Assembly (NCBI GenBank): GCA_036393335.1
Contig: DASWHD010000210.1
Location: 1 to 17,478 of the forward strand
DNA: 17,478 nt
Source: DASWHD01 sp036393335
GTDB lineage: Bacteria; CG2-30-53-67; CG2-30-70-394
Direction: 5' to 3'
In this document: piece after piece, positions 6,646 through 14,128 of the stretch
Layout of the letters: each line of letters begins with the position of its first letter
Position numbering within the stretch: position 1 is the stretch's first letter
Position numbers and translations under genes: made by a program
Notes under the pieces: generated by a model
What the model was told of the DNA's origin: nothing
What the model saw: only the letters and a program-made list of their open reading frames with translations
Databases searched by the model: none

Positions 6646-7698
6646 CTACTCCCCCGTCACCACCATCCACGAGGTGATCTCCCAGGCGTTGTCCGCACGG
6701 CGCCGGGCGGAGGCGGTGATGCGATTGAAGAGGCGCGAGAGCGGGGTGGTCACCTCGGCCCGGAGCCATCCCGTCGCCGGGTCGAAGTGGGCGTCGACGC
6801 GCCCCAGCTCGGAGACGAAGAGGTTGGTCTGGCCCGACCAGTAGCGCTCCGGGTGGGTGAGACGCAGGGAGATCTCACCCATCACCCGACCCCGTAGCCG
6901 GCCGGTGGCCGGTTGTCGGCTCTGCCACGGCAGGGGGGGCTGATGCAGGACCTCACGCATCATGTCCACCGTGCCGCGGGTGCCGACCATGGCGTTGCGC
7001 GGGAGCTGGTGGAGGAGGGTCTCCACGCCGACGCTGCCCCGGTCCTGGGTGAGCTGCACGCGGTAGCCGGCGTTGCGCACCACGGCCTGGGCCTCATCGG
7101 TGTATTCGCCATAGGGAAAGGCGTAGTAGGCCGGTCGCACGCCCAGCCGTTCCTCGATCAGCGCCTGGGCGGTGGTGACGTCCCCGCGGAGCTGCTCCGG
7201 CGGCAGGATCTGCCCGTGGGGCTGGATCAGGTGGGCGTGATGGTGGCCGTGGTTGCCGATCTCCACCCCGGGCTGTTCAGCCAGCTCGCGGAGCTCCTCC
7301 CAGGTCATGAAGTCCGGATACCGTGCCTCCATCGCCTCGGTGTAGACGAACAGGGTATAGGGATAGTGATGGGCGGCGAGGATCGGGGCGGCGACGTCGT
7401 AGATGGAACGGTAGGTGTCGTCGAAGGTGATGACGACGCTGTGCGGTGGCGGGGCCTGGCCGGCAGCCACTGCCGCTACCACCTTGGAGAGGGGAATCAC
7501 GCGATAGTCGTGGTCGGCGAGCCACGTCATCTGATCGCCAAAGGCCGACGCCGTGATCGAGGTCGCGGGGTAGGCGTCCTCGCCCACCCGGTGGTAGAGC
7601 AGAATCGTCACGTAGGAATCCGCCGCCGCGGGCCGGGAGACGAACAGGGCGACCAGGATGAGAAGGAGGGTCAGGCCATGCCTAGCCTTGTCGTTCAT
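6646..7698 (-). CDS. Secreted polysaccharide deacetylase (NodB/CE4 family)
   Basis: Removes N-acetyl groups from an extracytoplasmic glycan, either peptidoglycan or an exopolysaccharide. The product is 350 residues. The N-terminal signal peptide is about 1-26 (hydrophobic LTLLLILVALFV, then SRPAAADS). The NodB domain (about 28-250) has YHRV (35-38), the TFDDTYRS motif with Asp93 and Asp94 (91-98), metal ligands His150 and His154 in NHGHHHAH, and FPYGEY (194-199). The C-terminal 90 residues look beta-rich and I do not recognise them. The layout resembles the deacetylase half of PgaB. ATG 7698 overlaps the stop of the upstream glucosaminidase gene (ATGA) and has no Shine-Dalgarno, indicating translational coupling. 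The same frame stays open upstream to 8481, but that part is antisense-frame noise over the neighbour. Confidence 0.88.
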   Translation of the reverse strand: MNDKARHGLTLLLILVALFVSRPAAADSYVTILLYHRVGEDAYPATSITASAFGDQMTWLADHDYRVIPLSKVVAAVAAGQAPPPHSVVITFDDTYRSIYDVAAPILAAHHYPYTLFVYTEAMEARYPDFMTWEELRELAEQPGVEIGNHGHHHAHLIQPHGQILPPEQLRGDVTTAQALIEERLGVRPAYYAFPYGEYTDEAQAVVRNAGYRVQLTQDRGSVGVETLLHQLPRNAMVGTRGTVDMMREVLHQPPLPWQSRQPATGRLRGRVMGEISLRLTHPERYWSGQTNLFVSELGRVDAHFDPATGWLRAEVTTPLSRLFNRITASARRRADNAWEITSWMVVTGE

Positions 7699-8792
7699 GG
7701 TCTGGCCAGGAGGCTCCACCGCGTGCTGGCGAGGCGCACTGCCGGACGCTCGCCGTGATCGAGGAGGTCGAGGCGGTTGCCGCGAATGACGCGCAACAGA
7801 TCCTCCACGTAGGCCTCGCCGCGCTCGGAGTAGCGCACCAGGCTGGCGCTCAGGATCATGCTGTCGAGGGGCTCGCCCGCCGCGCGCAGGTCTGCGCGCC
7901 AGTGGCGCAGTTGGCGATAGGCGCGATGGGTATTGAGGTTGCGGAGATAGCTCCGCACCGAGTGGGCGACCGTCTCGTAGGCAGCCACCCGGTAGCCATC
8001 GGCCGGGTCGGCATCGCTCGGCACCAGGCCGGGGGTATCGCCGGTTACCCACTGGCCGAACAGGTTGTTGCCCTCGCGCACGAACCGGGAGGTGCCCCAT
8101 CCGGACTCGATGGCCGCCTGCGCCAACACCAGCGACGGCGGCAAGGTATCGACGCGCAGCAGGAGCTCCGCGATCACCTGCGGGGGGACCCCGCCGGTGG
8201 CCGGCACCGTCAGGTGGCGGGGCAGTCGATAATACCGCGCCAGGTCCAGCAACCCGTGCCGCTCCGCGGGCGAGACATGGCCGTGCACCAGGCGCCGCCG
8301 CATATCGAGTAGCCACCTGCGTTGCCCGGCGATGGTCCGGTTCTCCTCCGCCACCACCGGCAGAAGCGAGGTCAAGAAGCGGTGTTTGCGTTTGGCCGGG
8401 GACTCGATGTCGGCGAGATCGCGGGGAAACTCCGGCTTCAGTCCGTGCTGGACCGAGGTCTCGCGGTCGAGTCCCACCCACCTCTGGAACATCGCCGAGG
8501 TGCGCGTGACGGCGCCGGGGCCGGTGCTCAGGGGGTGGAATAGGGCCGTCGCGGCCACACCCAGGCAGAAGACCGCAAAGGCCGCGGCGCGTGACCGTCT
8601 CCCGCCACCGGCAGCGGTGAATAGCGACGCGCCGGGTCCTCGCAGGCGACCGAAACGCGGGCTCCGGGGCGTCTGCGCCTCCGCCCAGACCGCGGCATTA
8701 GCGCCGTCCGCGGGCGATGCCTGTGGGCGTGTGCTGCACCGCTGCTCGATCCTCGACGGTCGGCGGTGAAATCTTGCAACTATTTGAAACAT
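7695..8792 (-). CDS. Bax-like membrane-anchored N-acetylglucosaminidase (GH73-type)
   Basis: Probably cleaves the glycan strands of peptidoglycan. The product is 365 residues. The first 65 residues are basic and of low complexity, then one membrane segment (about 67-88, AAAFAVFCLGVAATALF) would anchor it with the rest in the periplasm. The glucosaminidase domain (about 205-340) has the catalytic-Glu motif AAIESGWGTSRF (Glu229) and GNNLFGQW (241-248), as in E. coli Bax and other glucosaminidase-family proteins. No other start codon lies between ATG 8792 and the membrane segment, so that start is kept although it lacks a Shine-Dalgarno. The deacetylase follows with an ATGA overlap: one trims the strand, the other alters acetylation, which suggests joint action on the same wall glycan. 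Confidence 0.86.
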   Translation of the reverse strand: MFQIVARFHRRPSRIEQRCSTRPQASPADGANAAVWAEAQTPRSPRFGRLRGPGASLFTAAGGGRRSRAAAFAVFCLGVAATALFHPLSTGPGAVTRTSAMFQRWVGLDRETSVQHGLKPEFPRDLADIESPAKRKHRFLTSLLPVVAEENRTIAGQRRWLLDMRRRLVHGHVSPAERHGLLDLARYYRLPRHLTVPATGGVPPQVIAELLLRVDTLPPSLVLAQAAIESGWGTSRFVREGNNLFGQWVTGDTPGLVPSDADPADGYRVAAYETVAHSVRSYLRNLNTHRAYRQLRHWRADLRAAGEPLDSMILSASLVRYSERGEAYVEDLLRVIRGNRLDLLDHGERPAVRLASTRWSLLARP

Positions 8793-8908
8793 TGGGGTCG
8801 GTTGGTCAGCGTGTCGTGTCGATTAGAGTTCCAAGGATAGCTCAGCGTCGGCCACAGCGAGGTTGCCCAGCCCTGATCGACACCGGTCTGTGCGCCATTA
8901 AGGGGCCG

Positions 8909-9586
8909 CTACTCGGGTTCGCGCAAGACGTAACCGGCGCCGCGTACCGTGTGGATGAGGCGTGGCTCGAAACCCCTGTCGACCTTGTTGCGCAGGTAGT
9001 TGATGTAGACGTCCACCACGTTGGTGAACGACTCCTCATTACCGCCCCAGACGTGCTCGGTGAGGCGGGCGCGGGACAGGACCTTGCCCCGGTGCTGCAT
9101 GAAGTGATGCAGGAGGGCGTACTCCTTGGCGGTGAGCTTGATCTCCTGGCCCGCCCGGGTCACGCGATGGCTGACCGGGTCGAGGTGCAGGTCCGCCACC
9201 ACCAACGGCGCCGCGGCGGTGGCGCCCGAGCTGCGGCGGATGAGGGCCTGAATCCGCGCCAGGAGCTCCGCGAAGGAAAAGGGCTTGGGCAGGTAATCAT
9301 CGGCACCGGCCTCCAGCCCCCGGATCCGGTCCTCGACCTCGCCGCGAGCGGTGAGCATGATCACCGGCACCGGGTTGCCGGCCTCGCGCAGCTCGGCAAG
9401 CACCTCGAAGCCGCCCTTCTTGGGGAGCATGATGTCCAGGATCACCATGTCGAACTCGCCGTGGGCGGCCTCGAACGCCCCCTCCTCGCCATCGCTCCGC
9501 ACCACCACCTGGAAGCCCTCTTCCTGGAGCCCGCGGCGGATGAACTCCGAGACCTTGGCCTCGTCTTCGATGAGCAGGATACGCAT
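8909..9586 (-). CDS. OmpR/PhoB-family response regulator
   Basis: A transcription factor switched by phosphorylation, 225 residues. Its receiver domain (1-118) has the acidic pair Glu7-Asp8, phospho-acceptor Asp51 in VILDIMLPKKGG, Thr79 and Lys101 in LPKPF. Its winged-helix DNA-binding domain (about 128-222) ends in FTNVVDVYINYLRNKVDRGFE and IHTVRGAGYVL, like the CusR/CopR/MprA subgroup. ATG 9586 gives the standard MRILLIEDE start; the in-frame ATG 9613 would add nine atypical residues. No histidine kinase lies next to it here, although such regulators usually have one adjacent. It sits 131 bp after trkH and 116 bp before the glucosaminidase gene, all on the same strand, so either may be a target. 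That is inference. Confidence 0.93.
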   Translation of the reverse strand: MRILLIEDEAKVSEFIRRGLQEEGFQVVVRSDGEEGAFEAAHGEFDMVILDIMLPKKGGFEVLAELREAGNPVPVIMLTARGEVEDRIRGLEAGADDYLPKPFSFAELLARIQALIRRSSGATAAAPLVVADLHLDPVSHRVTRAGQEIKLTAKEYALLHHFMQHRGKVLSRARLTEHVWGGNEESFTNVVDVYINYLRNKVDRGFEPRLIHTVRGAGYVLREPE

Positions 9587-9717
9587 GAGTGGACCGTGAC
9601 CGAGAAACGGCAATGGTACCTCGGACCCGGCCCGGAAAAGAGCCCCGTCGGTTCACCGTAGGCCGCGGGCAGGTAGCACGAGGGGGGCACGGCCGCCGCC
9701 ACCCTCCGGAGCCCGGC

Positions 9718-11166
9718 CTACCGCCGCCAGTACTCTGGCAGGAAAAGGACCAGGACGGTGTAGATTTCCAACCTGCCCAACAACATACAGACGGACAAGA
9801 TCCACTTCGCAGCGGCCGGCAGGCCCGCGAAGTTCTCCATCGGGCCGACCTCACCCAGCCCCGGCCCGACATTGCCCATGGCGGTGATGACGGCCGTCGA
9901 CGCGGTGACCAGATCGAGCCCCTCGCCGGCGAGGCAGAGTGTGGCCACGGCGAACACCACCAGGTAGAGGAAGAAGAAGCCCCAGATGGCGTGGATGATC
10001 TCCGGCGCCACCGCCTGGCCCGAGAGGCGCACCCGGGTCACCGCGTGGGGGTGGACCAGGAGGCGGAGCTGTTGGAACCCCTGTTTGAACAGCAGCAGCA
10101 CCCGGACGTTCTTCATCGCGCCCGACGTCGATCCCGCCATGGCGCCGGTGAACATCATGGTGATCAGGATCGCCTGGATCAGGTAGGGCCACGGCTCGAA
10201 GTCGGCGGTGGCGAAGCCGGTGGTGGAGATGATGCTGGCGACCTGGAAGACGCCGAAACGGACCGCCTCTCCCCAGTGGGGATAGACGGTGAGGCGCAGG
10301 GTGATGACGGTGATGAGACAGGCGGTGGCCAGGAGCAGGGCGAAGAATTTCAGCTCCGACTCCTGCAGGAGTCGCTGCCACCCTTCGGTGGCAACGCGGA
10401 AGTAGATCATGAAGTTGATCCCCCCTACGAGCATGAATACGGTGACCACCCCATCGACGGCCGCCGAGTCGTAGTAGGCCACGCTGGTGTCGTGGGTGGA
10501 GAAACCGCCGGTGGCCATGGTGGCGAAGGAGTGGCACAGGGCATCGAAGGGGCTTACCCCGAGGAGGATCAGGGCCACGGTCTCGCACAGGGTGAACAGC
10601 GCGTAGATCCCCCACAGCCGTGCCGCCGTGTCCTTGACCCGCGGCCGGAGCTTGTCCGCCACCGGACCCGAGCTTTCGGCCTTGAAGAGCTGCATTCCAC
10701 CGACGCCCAATAGGGGCAGGATGGCGATCGAGAGCACGATCATCCCCCCTCCTCCTAGCCACTGGCTAAGGGAGCGCCACAGGAGGATGGGCCGCGCCAT
10801 CTGGTCGAGGCCGGTGAAGACGGACGCGCCGGTGGTGGTGAAGCCGCTCATCGCCTCGAAGAAGGCGTCGGTGACGCTCTCCGTCGTGGCCGTGAACAGG
10901 TACGGCAGGGCCCCGAGGGTCGCGGCGAGACACCAGGTAAGGGTGACGATGAGGAACCCTTCGCGATGGGAGATCTCGCGGCTGTCGTGGGGCGCGGTGA
11001 GCAACAAGATCGCCGCGAGGCCGAATGCCACGCTCGCGGCCAGCCCCAAGCCACGGGCCGTTGGGTCGCTGGTGACCTGGGCGTAGAGCCACGGAAACCC
11101 GATCGCGACGCCGAACAGGGCGGACATCAACCCGAGGACGCGGACGATGACGGCGGCCTTGATCAT
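9718..11166 (-). CDS. trkH: Trk potassium uptake channel subunit TrkH
   Basis: Inner-membrane K+ translocating subunit, 482 residues from ATG 11166, matching the usual TrkH/TrkG length of about 483. Four pore loops carry the filter sequences: FTTTGAS (109-115), ATGGFS (218-223), STTGFA (314-319) and GNVGPG (431-436). Each filter's key glycine is present, so the pore looks intact. The C-terminal GRLEIYTVLVLFLPEYWRR is characteristic. The frame is open 57 codons further to an upstream ATG at 11337, but that stretch is hydrophilic, proline/arginine-rich and unlike TrkH. No Shine-Dalgarno is visible before 11166. It follows trkA by 190 bp on the same strand, the common trkA-trkH arrangement. Confidence 0.96.
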   Translation of the reverse strand: MIKAAVIVRVLGLMSALFGVAIGFPWLYAQVTSDPTARGLGLAASVAFGLAAILLLTAPHDSREISHREGFLIVTLTWCLAATLGALPYLFTATTESVTDAFFEAMSGFTTTGASVFTGLDQMARPILLWRSLSQWLGGGGMIVLSIAILPLLGVGGMQLFKAESSGPVADKLRPRVKDTAARLWGIYALFTLCETVALILLGVSPFDALCHSFATMATGGFSTHDTSVAYYDSAAVDGVVTVFMLVGGINFMIYFRVATEGWQRLLQESELKFFALLLATACLITVITLRLTVYPHWGEAVRFGVFQVASIISTTGFATADFEPWPYLIQAILITMMFTGAMAGSTSGAMKNVRVLLLFKQGFQQLRLLVHPHAVTRVRLSGQAVAPEIIHAIWGFFFLYLVVFAVATLCLAGEGLDLVTASTAVITAMGNVGPGLGEVGPMENFAGLPAAAKWILSVCMLLGRLEIYTVLVLFLPEYWRR

Positions 11167-11356
11167 CGGCAGAGGAGTCGGGACGAAGGGGAAGCGGCTC
11201 CCTGTCCCGCCGGCGGCACGTCGCGAGGATCGCGGGAAGGGCGTAAGGAGCGGAGGATGTGCCTTGCGATGTCTGTCGTCTATTGCGCCTTCCGGCGCCG
11301 TCCGTCCCGCCTCTTGCCGGAGAGAGGGGGAGATCAACCGTTGGGCGGCAACCTCC

Positions 11357-12721
11357 CTACCACACCGTCGGCTTGAGGGTCAGGGCCTTCTCGACCTTTT
11401 TTAGGGCCTTCTTCAGGGCGATGATCACCACCCGGTCCTCGAGCTCCACCATGTCCCCGCCGCTCGGGATCCGGCACTCGCCGTTGCGGATGATCGCGCC
11501 GATGATGGCGTCCGTAGGAAAGTCGATCTTCGCCAGGGGCGTGCCGACGATGTCCGAGCCCTGCAGCGCCACCGCCTCGATGATCTCGGCCTGGTCCTCC
11601 ACGAGCTGATCGACGGTGAGCACCCGGCCCTTGCGCAGAAAGCGCTGGACCGCCCCGACCGTCGACAGCCGCGGACTGAGGGCGGCATCGATGCCCAGGG
11701 AGGGGGCGAGGGGGACGTACTCTGAGCGGTTGAGCAGGCAGATGACCTTGGCCGCGCCCATCCGCTTGGCGAGGAGGCAGGCGAGCATGTTGTCCTCCTC
11801 GTCGTCGCTCACCGCCAGGAAGAGGTCGCAGCTCCCCACGTTCTCTTCGCGCATGAGGTCCACGTCGGTGATCTTGCCGCGCAACACGATCGCGCGCCGC
11901 AGCTCATCGGAGAGGAAGGCGCACCGCTCGTCGTTGGGCTCGATGATCTTTACCGTGATGTTGCGTCCCTCCATGTGGCGGGCCACCGCCAGGCCGATCT
12001 GCCCCCCACCGACCACCACCACGTTGGAGATCGCCGCCCCGGCGATGCCGATCTCGGGAAGCCGCTGGCGTAGATCGTCGGGGCGGCCCAGGAGGAAGAT
12101 CTGGTCACCCGCCTGGAGGCGATCGGCGCCGCGCGGGATGATCACCCGCCCCTTGCGCAGGATCGCCCCGACCAGCACGCGGTGGGCGTCGCTCGGGGTG
12201 AAGGATTTTTTCAACGGTTGGTTGGCGAGCGGCGAGTCCTCCGAGATCGGGCAGACGGCGAGGCGCAGCGTGCCGTCGCCGAACTCCAGGACATCGGTCG
12301 CCCCGGGCAGATCGATCAGCCGTTGCAGGCGCGTGGCCGCCTCCATCTCCGGGTGGATGATCAGGTCGATGCCGGTGGCCGGGCCGGAGAGGAAGTCGCC
12401 GATCGCCGCATACCCCACCTCGCGGATGCGGGCCACCTTGTGCGGGATGTGGAACTGTTGCTCCGCGACCATGCACGCGACCATGTTGACCTCGTCGACG
12501 TTGGTCACCGCGACGAGTATCTCCGCGTCTGCGGCTCCAGCCCGTGCTAACACCTCGGGCACACTGCACTTGCCCGCGACGGTCTGGATGTCGAGCAGCT
12601 CGGCCGCCCGTGCCAGACGCTCCTCGTCGAGGTCGATCAGGGAGACCGAGTGGCCCTCTTTCGCCAGCCAACGGGCGATGTTGAACCCGACCTCACCGGC
12701 ACCGGCCACGATGACGCGCAT
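11357..12721 (-). CDS. trkA: Trk system regulatory NAD-binding protein TrkA
   Basis: Cytoplasmic gating ring of the Trk K+ uptake system, 454 residues, full length. It has two RCK halves. Each has a Rossmann NAD/NADH site, GAGEVG (7-12) and GGGQIG (238-243), followed by a TrkA_C ligand domain (about 143-225 and 370-440). TrkA binds TrkH in the membrane and controls flux by nucleotide state. The only plausible start, ATG 12721, begins MRVIVAGAGEVG as in other TrkA proteins, without an obvious Shine-Dalgarno. The upstream 184 bp to the CorC-like gene is mostly taken up by a repeat element, so a trkA promoter would have to lie in or beside that repeat. Confidence 0.97.
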   Translation of the reverse strand: MRVIVAGAGEVGFNIARWLAKEGHSVSLIDLDEERLARAAELLDIQTVAGKCSVPEVLARAGAADAEILVAVTNVDEVNMVACMVAEQQFHIPHKVARIREVGYAAIGDFLSGPATGIDLIIHPEMEAATRLQRLIDLPGATDVLEFGDGTLRLAVCPISEDSPLANQPLKKSFTPSDAHRVLVGAILRKGRVIIPRGADRLQAGDQIFLLGRPDDLRQRLPEIGIAGAAISNVVVVGGGQIGLAVARHMEGRNITVKIIEPNDERCAFLSDELRRAIVLRGKITDVDLMREENVGSCDLFLAVSDDEEDNMLACLLAKRMGAAKVICLLNRSEYVPLAPSLGIDAALSPRLSTVGAVQRFLRKGRVLTVDQLVEDQAEIIEAVALQGSDIVGTPLAKIDFPTDAIIGAIIRNGECRIPSGGDMVELEDRVVIIALKKALKKVEKALTLKPTVW

Positions 12722-12759
12722 GGAGTGGGAGCGGTGTTAGGGGTGAGCCGGGGTTCGCT

Positions 12760-12874
12760 CGCCGGTAGGAGACGAATCCCTCCTGCCTACCGGACAGGCA
12801 GGTCGGCGACCCGGCCCGCAGGGACGGCCGCGCCAATGGCACGGGTCCCCGGGGCCACCGGCTCCTACCCTCGT
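12760..12874 (-). repeat. 115-bp palindrome-rich repeat, copy A
   Basis: The reverse complement of this stretch aligns without gaps to 16784-16898: 98 of 115 bases match by hand count, and 55 of 58 in the half containing GGGCCGGGTCGCCGACC. Its ends carry GGTAGGAG-type inverted repeats (GGTAGGAGACG near 12764, GGCTCCTACC near 12860). Inside, TGCCTACCGGACAGGCA forms a small hairpin. It fills most of the gap between trkA and the CorC-like gene. It has no coding capacity, and resembles REP/MITE-like intergenic elements in style. Confidence 0.85.
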
Positions 12875-12908
12875 CGAGGACTCGGACGCGGCCAGGAGAT
12901 GCGGGCTA
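12875..12908 (+). repeat. Short repeat modules shared with 17006-17043
   Basis: CGAGGACTCGGACG (12875-12888) and CAGGAGATGCGGGC (12893-12906) recur in the same order and direction at 17006-17019 and 17030-17043, with different spacing. The second module runs into the stop codon of the minus-strand CorC-like gene, whose TAG occupies 12908-12906. Confidence 0.75.
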
Positions 12909-14126
12909 CACGGGAACGATGTCCACCGCGATGATCTGACGTTGCGAAACATCACGAATGGTGATCCGAAGACCGGTGAGGTTCAACTCCTCGCCGCGCT
13001 CAGGAATGCGGCGGAAGTGCTCCAACAGGAAGCCGGCAACCGTGTCCGACTGCTGGCTGTCGAGCACGATATCCGTCGCCTCTTCCAGCTCGTCGAGGGT
13101 CGCCCGTGCCTGGACGTGCCAGCCACCACCCTCCAAGGCGGTGATGGAGCGGCCGTTCTCGGCGTCGTGCTCGTCGGTGATCTCGCCCACCAGCTCCTCG
13201 ATCACGTCCTCCGCCGTGACGATGCCGGCCGCGCCGCCATACTCGTCGACCACCACCGCCATGTGGCTCTGGCGCTCGCGCAGGAGCCGGAGAAGAGATT
13301 CGGCGGTCATCGTCGCCGGCACGTAGAGGGGCGGGTGGAGGAGATCCGTGAGGCGCCGTTCACCGCTCTGTGGGGGGAGGAGATCGAAGGCGTGCAGGAT
13401 GCCGACGATGTTGTAGACGCGGTGCCGGAACACCGGGATGCGAGAGAAGCGCGTGCGGTTTACCGTCTGGATCGCCTCGTCGAGGGTCTGATTCTCGGAA
13501 ACCGCGATGACATCGACGATCGGCACCATGATCTGGCTGACCTCGGTCTCCTTGAGATCGAAGATACGATCGATGATCGTCTCCTCCGCCGTGTCCACCT
13601 CCTCGGCACGGAAACGATCGATCTCGCGCAGGCATTGCAACTCCTCCCGGCTGACGTAGGTGACGGGGAAATGGTCTGCGACCGTTTTCGGCAACAGCCG
13701 TTCCACCCCGTGGGCAACCGGCGTGAGGAGTGGCCAGAGGGGCGCGGTGTACCGCGCAAAGCGCGGCAGCTCGCGTACCGCCTCCTTGCCGTTGGCACGC
13801 CGGCTCCATGCCTCCAGGACCACCGCGGCGCCGAGCACCAGGAGTACGACGGCCGCGCGCCATGCGGCGCCGAGGGTGCTCGGCAGGGCGTGGGCGACGG
13901 TGGTGAAGACGGCCAGCAGCAGGAGTAACTGAATGGACCGCAGCCCCCACTCGAGGCCGGTCGGGTCCTTGAGTGCGGCCACTAGCGGGCCGAGGGTAGG
14001 ATGCTCCGCGGCGGCGTGTTGCAGATCGATCTTGTTCACCGCCGCCAGGTGGCGATCGAGCCGGCCCACGGCCAGGATCAGGCCTAGGGCGGCGGTGGCG
14101 GCAGTGAGCAGGACGGTGACTGACAC
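12906..14126 (-). CDS. CorC/HlyC-type CBS membrane protein, second of tandem pair
   Basis: A 406-residue member of the CNNM/CorC (HlyC/CorC, UPF0053) family, linked to Mg2+/Co2+ efflux or resistance. Three hydrophobic segments lie at about 3-20, 64-80 and 90-106, a reduced or diverged DUF21 membrane part. A CBS pair follows (about 195-315, with SQIMVPIVDVIAV and the signature VVVDEYGGAAGIVTAEDVIEELVGEI). A CorC_HlyC transporter-associated domain ends the protein (about 325-406). I chose GTG 14126, two bases after the TAG of the upstream paralogue (14131-14129); this spacing implies translational coupling. The frame is open further upstream to 14450, but that part is an alternative-frame shadow of the paralogue. 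Its function as transporter, regulator or subunit of a heteromer with its neighbour is not settled. Confidence 0.88.
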   Translation of the reverse strand: MSVTVLLTAATAALGLILAVGRLDRHLAAVNKIDLQHAAAEHPTLGPLVAALKDPTGLEWGLRSIQLLLLLAVFTTVAHALPSTLGAAWRAAVVLLVLGAAVVLEAWSRRANGKEAVRELPRFARYTAPLWPLLTPVAHGVERLLPKTVADHFPVTYVSREELQCLREIDRFRAEEVDTAEETIIDRIFDLKETEVSQIMVPIVDVIAVSENQTLDEAIQTVNRTRFSRIPVFRHRVYNIVGILHAFDLLPPQSGERRLTDLLHPPLYVPATMTAESLLRLLRERQSHMAVVVDEYGGAAGIVTAEDVIEELVGEITDEHDAENGRSITALEGGGWHVQARATLDELEEATDIVLDSQQSDTVAGFLLEHFRRIPERGEELNLTGLRITIRDVSQRQIIAVDIVPV

Positions 14127-14128
14127 GG

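Noticed and set aside
7699..8481. N-terminal extension of the deacetylase frame giving a 611-residue protein
   Set aside because: The extra 261 residues lie out of frame over the glucosaminidase gene and look random; a signal peptide begins exactly at ATG 7698.
8717..10713. Long plus-strand open frames over the response regulator and trkH genes
   Set aside because: They are antisense to well-supported genes, are full of Arg/Gly/His/Asp repeats typical of high-GC shadow frames, and match no family.
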